Below are positions 58,593-64,000 of a stretch of 64,000 nucleotides of DNA, piece by piece. The number at the start of each line of letters is the position of its first letter. The stretch's first letter is position 1. Made by a program: the position numbers and the translations under genes. The notes under the pieces were generated by a model. The model did no database searches. It worked only from the letters and a program-made list of their open reading frames with translations, and had not been told where the DNA came from. The DNA is taken from positions 124,001-188,000 of the forward strand of contig NZ_WEZQ01000017.1 in the NCBI RefSeq assembly GCF_009864005.1, given 5' to 3'. Origin of the DNA: Furfurilactobacillus milii. Its GTDB lineage: Bacteria; Bacillota; Bacilli; Lactobacillales; Lactobacillaceae.

Positions 58593-58775
58593 CCGTTACG
58601 CTGATCAGAAACGCCGTTCCACGGGGACCGGTCTCAGCCTCCTAAAAGCCGGAGTCTTCTACCTTGATTATGAGCCGAAGTACACGTCTCATAAGTCATC
58701 CCGCAACACTAAGCGGCCAAGTTCTCGCCGCCAAGTGTTGCCGACACGGAACTCTGTTTCCGGTCAGCTCCACTA
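58593..58775 (-). ncRNA. Dispersed structured element, type A copy 4
   Basis: The terminal stem pairs GCTGATCAGAAAC (58600-58612) with GTTTCCGGTCAGC (58756-58768), 12 of 13 including one wobble. The GTTCC/GGAAC helix, the CAACACT/AGTGTTG hairpin with GCGG/CCGC tip and the TTATGAG/CTCATAA hairpin match the family, with compensatory changes. CCGTTACG flanks one side, as in copy 3. On the minus strand a TATAGT box (58775-58780) lies just outside the terminal stem. It lies 90 bases from type B copy 2, in opposite orientation, in the same 811-bp divergent intergenic region. Confidence 0.68.
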
Positions 58776-58804
58776 CTATATAAAAATAAAAAATTGAGGC
58801 TGCA

Positions 58805-58831
58805 TTTACAAAAAAAGTTTGTCGTTATAAT
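58805..58831 (+). promoter_or_regulatory. Possible promoter of the type B element copy 2
   Basis: TTTACA (58805-58810) and a consensus TATAAT (58826-58831), 15-16 bp apart, point at the type B element, which starts about 30 bases downstream. Confidence 0.45.
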
Positions 58832-58864
58832 GATACATACTAAAAGTATGCCACTGTGTGGGCT

Positions 58865-59045
58865 GAAGGGCGTCAACATTGATACCGAGCCGTGAAGGTG
58901 TTGTTAATCCGAATGGTTCTCTCGGATTTACAACATGGACGGTCGCGGAGACTCGGATTTCCACGAGGCTCTGCGGCGAGGTGAAAGACGGCGTGGCTCC
59001 GGATTGAACCGGTCCCACGGCGAGCGTGTCAATGTTGACAACCGC
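58865..59045 (+). ncRNA. Dispersed structured element, type B copy 2
   Basis: Close relative of the element at 55.3 kb. The terminal stem GTCAACATTGATAC (58872-58885) pairs with GTGTCAATGTTGAC (59026-59039), 14 of 14 with one wobble. The TGTTGT/ACAACA hairpin has the inner helix AATCCGA/TCGGATT, where the 55.3 kb copy has a G-T pair restored here to G-C. The CTCC/GGAG hairpin seen in other copies is altered (GACGGCGTGGCTCC). The region between it and the transporter gene (to 59248) holds only a GAACAAT/ATTGTTC inverted repeat and the ribosome binding site. Confidence 0.68.
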
Positions 59046-59248
59046 AAGCGTAGTCAAAGCACAACTTTGCATCATTATGACCACCCAATCAGCTTGTTTG
59101 TTGCTGAAATGAACAATCGCGTGTAAACTAAGACGGTCGCATTGTTCGGCCATGCCGCAAACATCATCGCACAGACTGTGCCGTGATCATTTGCTACATA
59201 ATATAACTAAAACAAAATTTTAATCCTCGCTGAGGAGGTTTTATTTTC

Positions 59249-60442
59249 ATGTCTGACAAAACGAAACAGGCTGTCAAACACAGTAGTTGGTTGTTACTCG
59301 GCATTATCTTGCTGGGCTCCAGTTTGCGGATGGTCATCACCGTCATCCCACCAATTCTGGCACCCATTCAACACACGTTGCACTTATCAAGTGGACTGGC
59401 CGGTAGTTTAACCACTATTCCACTACTATGTTTTGCGGTTCTGTCCCCGATTGCCCCGCGTGTGTCCGCTAAGGTAGGAACCGAAGTGGCATTATTGTTT
59501 GCACTGATTATTCTGGTCATCGGGAACTGGATGCGGGTTTATTCTGCAACAGCACTGATCATCGGAACTTTGCTTGTCGGTATCGGGGTTGCCTTTCTAA
59601 ACGTCCTGCTACCAGCTCTGGTTGCGGAAAATTACCCTAACAAGATTGGTGAAATGACGAGTTTATATTCATTTTCCATGACGTTCTTTTCCGCCATTTC
59701 TGCCGGTGTTTCTGCGCCATTGGCTGGCAAAATTGGCTGGCAACTAACCATCCAAATTTTCTCCATCGTCGCCATTATCAACATCATTACGTGGTTGCCC
59801 AACTTACGTTACAATCACAAGGCACAACCGGTTGATGAGCAAACATCGACTACCCCACACGCGTCCGTTTGGAAGCAACCCACTGCCTGGATGATGACAA
59901 TTTTCATGGGTCTGCAGTCGTTTGTCTTCTACACGCTGATTACATGGTTGCCAACATTGATGACCGACCGTGGTGTATCAGCAAACACCGCAAGCTTGTT
60001 ACTTGGGCTGTATCAGATTGCCTCCCTGCCAGCCGCTTATGCGGTACCGATTATCTCAGCACGCGTTAAAAATCAATTTACGCTGCTAATGACGATTGGT
60101 GCAGGCTTCGTCATCGGAATCGGTGGCTTATTGTTGCCAATTCACACAATTTGGTATTTTGCTATTATCTGTATCATTCTCGGATGTGCAACGACGGCAT
60201 CATTCGCATTAGCTATGACACTGTTCAATCTTAAGACCCGTACACCGCAAGAAACGGCTGACCTGTCAGGAATGGCACAGTCTCTGGGCTATCTGATTGC
60301 TGCTGTCGGGCCAATCGCTTACGGCACGCTACATGTGATGCTCGGCGGTTGGAACATTCTAATGGCTGTTCTGTTGGTAATCTCAATTTTGACCATCGCC
60401 GCAGCTTTGTACGTTAACAGCAAGGAAGACGTGTTTCACTAA
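59249..60442 (+). CDS. MFS transporter, CynX/NimT family
   Basis: A 397-residue major facilitator with 12 predicted helices, resembling cyanate/nitroimidazole-type CynX transporters (GSSLRMVITVIPPILAPIQ at helix 1, RDR-like loop replaced by SPIAPRVSAKVG, GQ-rich helix 7 start MGLQSFVFYTLITWLPTLM). GAGGAGG lies about ten bases before the ATG. Substrate unknown. No operon partner. Confidence 0.9.
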   Translation: MSDKTKQAVKHSSWLLLGIILLGSSLRMVITVIPPILAPIQHTLHLSSGLAGSLTTIPLLCFAVLSPIAPRVSAKVGTEVALLFALIILVIGNWMRVYSATALIIGTLLVGIGVAFLNVLLPALVAENYPNKIGEMTSLYSFSMTFFSAISAGVSAPLAGKIGWQLTIQIFSIVAIINIITWLPNLRYNHKAQPVDEQTSTTPHASVWKQPTAWMMTIFMGLQSFVFYTLITWLPTLMTDRGVSANTASLLLGLYQIASLPAAYAVPIISARVKNQFTLLMTIGAGFVIGIGGLLLPIHTIWYFAIICIILGCATTASFALAMTLFNLKTRTPQETADLSGMAQSLGYLIAAVGPIAYGTLHVMLGGWNILMAVLLVISILTIAAALYVNSKEDVFH

Positions 60443-60451
60443 AATTTTCAT

Positions 60452-60490
60452 TAAAAAACCACGCTGGGCTCTAGCCTAACGTGTTTTTTA
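60452..60490 (+). terminator. Terminator of the CynX-type gene
   Basis: AAAAAACCACG and CGTGTTTTTT pair, with GGGCT/AGCC pairing inside, immediately after the transporter gene. Confidence 0.8.
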
Positions 60491-60583
60491 ATTTCCAAAC
60501 ATTATTTTTCTTATAACTAGTTGGCCTTGATAGCGCTGTCATGATACGCTATGACTACCCTCAGAAAGGTGGTTTAACTCACT

Positions 60584-61396
60584 ATGACTATTAAAATGAT
60601 TGCAACTGACATCGATGGCACGTTTATCACCAACGGTCATGACTTTGATCGTATGCATTTCAAACGCGTATTAGGCCAACTTGAGCAGCGTCACGTTCAT
60701 TTTGTTATTGCGAGCGGCAATCAGCTTAAACATCTAACCGATATGTTTGCCGATTACGACAATATTGCGTTTCTGGCTGAAAACGGCGGTCTTGTCAGTT
60801 TAAATGATCAGGTCATTTTTGCGGATACTGTTTCGGCGACTGATCTCAATCAAGCACTCACTATGATTCGCACCGACCCAGTGCTGACGGGCGGTATGGT
60901 GATTCTTTCTGGTCGGCATGGTGCTTATGTTGAACGTGATACAAACGCAGAGTTGATGGAGCAGGCCAACTATTTCTACAGTGGTCTCCAATTGTGTGAT
61001 CGTTTGACCGACGTTCATGATGACATGTTCAAACTGGATTTGGTGTGGCTGGACGATCAGGCAGGCCATCGAGCCGATTACCTCAATCATCACTTACCAA
61101 AAACGTTATCCGCTACAGCAAGTGGTTTTGGTGGCCTAGACATTATCCCCGCTCATATCAACAAACAGGTCGGCCTGCACGCACTTGAACGGTACTGGCA
61201 CATTAAACCTGACGACGTGATGGCATTTGGGGACAATGATAATGACATTGCAATGTTGGCCCACGCTGGCCACAGTTTCGCTATGGCTAACGCGTCTGCG
61301 AAAGTTCAACAAAGTGCTAAGGCCGTTACCGAATGGACCAACGACGATGACGGTGTGTTACGGACGATTGACATGGTTCTCGGTTTAACCAACTAA
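60584..61396 (+). CDS. Cof-type HAD hydrolase
   Basis: A 270-residue HAD-IIB phosphatase. Motif I is MIATDIDGTF, motif II HFVIASGN, the Lys motif lies near NKQVGLHALERYW, and motif IV is VMAFGDNDNDIAML. These enzymes dephosphorylate sugar phosphates, nucleotides or flavin precursors. AAAGGTGG precedes the ATG. Standing alone. Confidence 0.93.
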   Translation: MTIKMIATDIDGTFITNGHDFDRMHFKRVLGQLEQRHVHFVIASGNQLKHLTDMFADYDNIAFLAENGGLVSLNDQVIFADTVSATDLNQALTMIRTDPVLTGGMVILSGRHGAYVERDTNAELMEQANYFYSGLQLCDRLTDVHDDMFKLDLVWLDDQAGHRADYLNHHLPKTLSATASGFGGLDIIPAHINKQVGLHALERYWHIKPDDVMAFGDNDNDIAMLAHAGHSFAMANASAKVQQSAKAVTEWTNDDDGVLRTIDMVLGLTN

Positions 61397-61438
61397 CGCT
61401 AAGCAGCGGCAGCAACTGTAAATAATTCAATTACTGGC

Positions 61439-62032
61439 TTACTTAAGCGCGCTAAGGTGATCCTGAACGACCTGTGCACAGGTGTTGATATACTGTTCTA
61501 TTTGATCAAACGACAGCATTACTAATTGACGTTTGGGAACCGGTTCGAAATCATCCCGCAAGTCTTTAACCACTTGCATCACATCGCCATCACCAATTTC
61601 ACGAACGGCTGCGAAATCGTGAGCGGAATCCGGCACAGACAACGGCTGCAGTTTGTGATGATTCGCAATCAAGAGATTGAGCGTATGAAAATCAGCGTAG
61701 TAAGCGGCCAATTTTTGATCACGCTGTGTATTTAATTGCGGCCTGATGAATGGATTGAACACGGTGTCTAACCACACCTTGTCCTCTAATAAATGTGCAT
61801 AATAGCCACGAACAAACATATCCGGCAATAGTTGTCGTTGATATTCTTCAGCAAACATCTCTGGATGAATCGAGCGCGTTTTCCCATCTTCATTTAAGGT
61901 CATGTAGTGAGTCTGCGATTTAAAGTCAAAATTATGTCCACTCACATCTGGTGCCAAACTACCAATCGAAAAAGCTGTACTTTCAGGTGCTAGTTGCTGT
62001 GCAATGGCATAATGCATCATTCTTGAGCCCAT
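61439..62032 (-). CDS. Zinc-dependent phospholipase C-like protein
   Basis: A protein of about 197 residues resembling the Zn_dep_PLPC (PF00882) group. It starts GSRMMHYAIAQQLA with FSIGSLAPDVSGHN and THYMT, followed by RGYYAHLLEDKVW; these His and Asp residues could bind metal. No signal peptide is present, so it is probably cytosolic and may not be a true phospholipase. ATG 62032 has AAGGTGG upstream. Confidence 0.75.
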   Translation of the reverse strand: MGSRMMHYAIAQQLAPESTAFSIGSLAPDVSGHNFDFKSQTHYMTLNEDGKTRSIHPEMFAEEYQRQLLPDMFVRGYYAHLLEDKVWLDTVFNPFIRPQLNTQRDQKLAAYYADFHTLNLLIANHHKLQPLSVPDSAHDFAAVREIGDGDVMQVVKDLRDDFEPVPKRQLVMLSFDQIEQYINTCAQVVQDHLSALK

Positions 62033-62186
62033 TTTTTCCGCCACCTTTCTGGTCAATTACATCGTTTCATGGTTAAATTAAAACACTAACCAACACAATG
62101 TCACTTTTCCTGTTTTAAATACAGTCTTTTCAAGTGACTTAATTTAGGCTTGATAAATATCAGCCAATTAAAATATTAAGGATATT

Positions 62187-62753
62187 ATGAAAACAGATAC
62201 GTACCACTATTTCTCACTACCTGCTACTGATAAAGCAGCGATAGCCGAACTCAGCCATCATTATTGGCCCAATGTCGAAGACGCTGACGAAAACGATTTG
62301 CGCTACTATCTTGAACAACAGATTGTCGTTGTCATGCATGACAAAAACGGGCAACTGGCGGGATCACTGAAAATCCCGACCACGTCCGTCACACTTAATG
62401 ATCAACGCTATCAAGTCAGCGGCCTATCCGAAGTGATGATTGCGCCTCAATATCTCCATAAAGGGTTTGGCACGTCACTTATCATGACCGCCTTTGCCTT
62501 AATTCAACACGACGACGCTGATTTTAGCATCTTCACCTGTCCACCAGACTTAGTCCCATTTTACGAACTCGGCGGTTGGACAACGTCGCCCCAAACCGTT
62601 TTGATCGGCGGTTCCTCAAGTAACCCCATCAAAAGCGATAACATTGGCACCGTGTCAATGTTAAGCTGCTTCACGCCTGTCGCACTTGATCACCAAGAGC
62701 AAATTGCTAACTCAACCATTGCTCTAAACGTTGGTCCTAATGTGATGTGGTAA
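62187..62753 (+). CDS. GNAT family N-acetyltransferase
   Basis: A 188-residue GNAT protein. The acetyl-CoA binding segment reads VSGLSEVMIAPQYLHKGFGTSLI, the normal QxxGxG/A variant, followed by FYELGGWTTSP. AAGGATATT precedes the ATG. Its substrate is not predictable. The gene ends three bases before the convergent gene at 62757. Confidence 0.88.
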   Translation: MKTDTYHYFSLPATDKAAIAELSHHYWPNVEDADENDLRYYLEQQIVVVMHDKNGQLAGSLKIPTTSVTLNDQRYQVSGLSEVMIAPQYLHKGFGTSLIMTAFALIQHDDADFSIFTCPPDLVPFYELGGWTTSPQTVLIGGSSSNPIKSDNIGTVSMLSCFTPVALDHQEQIANSTIALNVGPNVMW

Positions 62754-62756
62754 TCG

Positions 62757-63101
62757 CTAAAAGCGCCGGTGACGAGAAATTCGTCCCTCTTCGCGATCTA
62801 AATTACGTTTTTTCAGAAGATCAGCATCCAATTGACGATGCTGATCTTCTTTTAGTTGGCTCATTCCCTGACGGATGGCCGCCAACCGCGTTTGCGCCGC
62901 GTCACTGAGTCGATCAGTTGGTAGCCAGTCAATCAGTTCATCCAGCGCCGCTAGACGTGGTGTCACCCTTTCAGCAACTACCGCATCATAATCCCGCTGT
63001 GACCGGCTGTGCTTCTTTAACCGATTCGTTTCATTCAGCAATGACGTCACGCTTAACCACAAACCATCGACGATTTCGCTAATTGCAGCTGACGATAACA
63101 T
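62757..63101 (-). CDS. Hypothetical helical protein
   Basis: A 114-residue, strongly helical and charged protein with no membrane segment. The C-terminus is very basic and polar (LKKRNLDREEGRISRHRRF). I do not recognise a family. GAGGAGG at a good distance and full use of the convergent space support it as a real gene. It begins 200 bases from the divergent sugar-binding protein gene. Confidence 0.65.
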   Translation of the reverse strand: MLSSAAISEIVDGLWLSVTSLLNETNRLKKHSRSQRDYDAVVAERVTPRLAALDELIDWLPTDRLSDAAQTRLAAIRQGMSQLKEDQHRQLDADLLKKRNLDREEGRISRHRRF

Positions 63102-63301
63102 ATTTTGCCTCCTCGAATTTTACCTTTATTAAAGAACTAATATCGTCTTTGCACAAACGATACATAACTAACACAAAAAACTGTAGTTAACCTTTACATT
63201 GTTTTGCCAAACTTAAGCCGTATGAGGTCGTTAGCAATACTTTTATAGCGTTTTCCTGTCGTTTCAACTCAGCATCATCACCAACATGGAGGGTATTTGG
63301 G

Positions 63302-64000
63302 ATGAAGAGAAATCATTGGTTAACTTGGTTACTTGCAGTGCCGTTGTTAGTTGGATTTGCCACGGTGATCAAACCACAGCCGGCATCTGCCAGCCAAACA
63401 AAAAAACGGGTCAACATCACACTGTGGCATGCCATGACGGGCCCGTCAGAAAAGGCATTAGCAGATATGGTTACAGATTATAATCACGCACAATCCAAGG
63501 TCCACGTCACTGCACTCTATCAAGGAAACTACGGCGATCTCCAGAAAAAAATTATGGCCGCTGGTAAATCGAATACGTTACCCGCTCTGGGACAATTAGG
63601 TTACCCTGCCGTCCCAGATTTGCAAAGTCACCAATTGATTCAACCCATTACTAAATTGGTGAATGGCAAGCAAGGTTTAACTAAGAAAGATTTTGCCGAT
63701 TTATATCCCACATTCACTAAAAACATGACTTACAAAAAGAGTTACTACACGACTCCGCTCAATAAGTCACCACGGTTGTTATTTTACAACAAGGCACTCC
63801 TCAAAAAGTATCATTTAGCTGTCCCCAAAACATGGCAGGACATCGCTAATGACGGCGCTAAAGTTAAACAGGATAATATCACGGCACTAGGCATCGATGC
63901 TGGTTTTGACATCGAATTTGCTGGAATTGCTCAAGAATTTGGCAGTCCGATTATCAATAATCGTTTGAAACCACAAATGAACAGCAAAGGACCCAAGGCC
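63302..64000 (+). CDS. Extracellular sugar-binding protein, UgpB-like (incomplete, runs off the window)
   Basis: The first 233 codons of a family 1 solute-binding protein. A signal peptide (WLTWLLAVPLLVGFATV) ends in QPASASQTK, and the mature start VNITLWHAMTGPSEKALADM matches UgpB-type glycerol-3-phosphate/sugar-binding proteins. LLFYNKALLKKYHL and VPKTWQDI are further family marks. There is no lipobox Cys, so signal peptidase I cleavage is predicted. GGAGGG precedes ATG 63302. The frame is open to the last base; permease and ATPase genes may follow beyond the window. Confidence 0.9.
   Translation, partial: MKRNHWLTWLLAVPLLVGFATVIKPQPASASQTKKRVNITLWHAMTGPSEKALADMVTDYNHAQSKVHVTALYQGNYGDLQKKIMAAGKSNTLPALGQLGYPAVPDLQSHQLIQPITKLVNGKQGLTKKDFADLYPTFTKNMTYKKSYYTTPLNKSPRLLFYNKALLKKYHLAVPKTWQDIANDGAKVKQDNITALGIDAGFDIEFAGIAQEFGSPIINNRLKPQMNSKGPKA

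Overview
The window comes from a low-to-mid GC Gram-positive bacterium of the Lactobacillaceae, and from the origin-proximal part of its chromosome. The evidence is the block rsmG-noc-parA-parB-DUF951-ychF-DUF1129 (about 12.6-18.1 kb), Gram-positive Shine-Dalgarno sequences in front of nearly every gene, a KxYKxGKxW adhesin signal, and families typical of lactobacilli (YhgE/Pip, VanZ, DUF1304, holin-like toxin, TrmA-family RlmD). I cannot assign the genus.

Layout. 0-4.6 kb: ROK repressor, cyclopropane fatty acid synthase, azlCD branched-chain amino acid exporter. 4.9-10.4 kb: two paralogous MarR regulators flanking a short tyrosine recombinase, then a giant YhgE/Pip envelope protein with heptad repeats. 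10.7-12.5 kb: OmpR/VanS-type two-component system. 12.6-18.1 kb: chromosome segregation and housekeeping block. 18.3-22.6 kb: VanZ protein, NupC nucleoside transporter with a long structured leader and a cre-like site, two candidate short transcripts, LysR regulator. 22.7-26.7 kb: HigBA-type toxin-antitoxin pair, lipoate-protein ligase, MacB-type ABC transporter. 26.8-42.6 kb: an accessory, AT-richer surface-glycoprotein island. It holds a decayed matrixin protease, a 2964-residue serine-rich adhesin, a divergent Rgg-like regulator and four glycosylation genes. One of these fuses a GtfB-like module to a sugar O-acetyltransferase and another is a free-standing beta module. 42.9-64 kb: DUF4097 and PH-domain envelope proteins, fetAB, rlmD, a type I toxin-antitoxin locus, drug exporter, peptide-binding protein, DedA, YczE-like protein, small enzymes, CynX-type transporter, HAD phosphatase, GNAT acetyltransferase, and the start of a sugar-binding protein that runs off the end.

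The most unusual feature is a family of about 180-bp structured elements dispersed in intergenic spaces. Four copies are type A (3136-3314, 18982-19158, 46074-46258, 58593-58775). Two are a related type B (55316-55500, 58865-59045). Each is closed by a 12-14 bp terminal stem whose sequence differs among the type A copies while pairing is preserved, and the internal helices also show compensatory changes. This is what a conserved RNA (or folded single-stranded DNA) looks like, not an ordinary repeat. Several copies lie outside the terminators of the neighbouring genes, so they look like independent units. I do not recognise the family.

How the parts fit together: the adhesin, its Rgg-like regulator and the four-gene glycosylation cluster form one functional locus for making, glycosylating and possibly O-acetylating a surface serine-rich glycoprotein. 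SecA2/SecY2 genes are not in the window. The YhgE, VanZ, PH-domain, DedA and two-component genes point to envelope maintenance.
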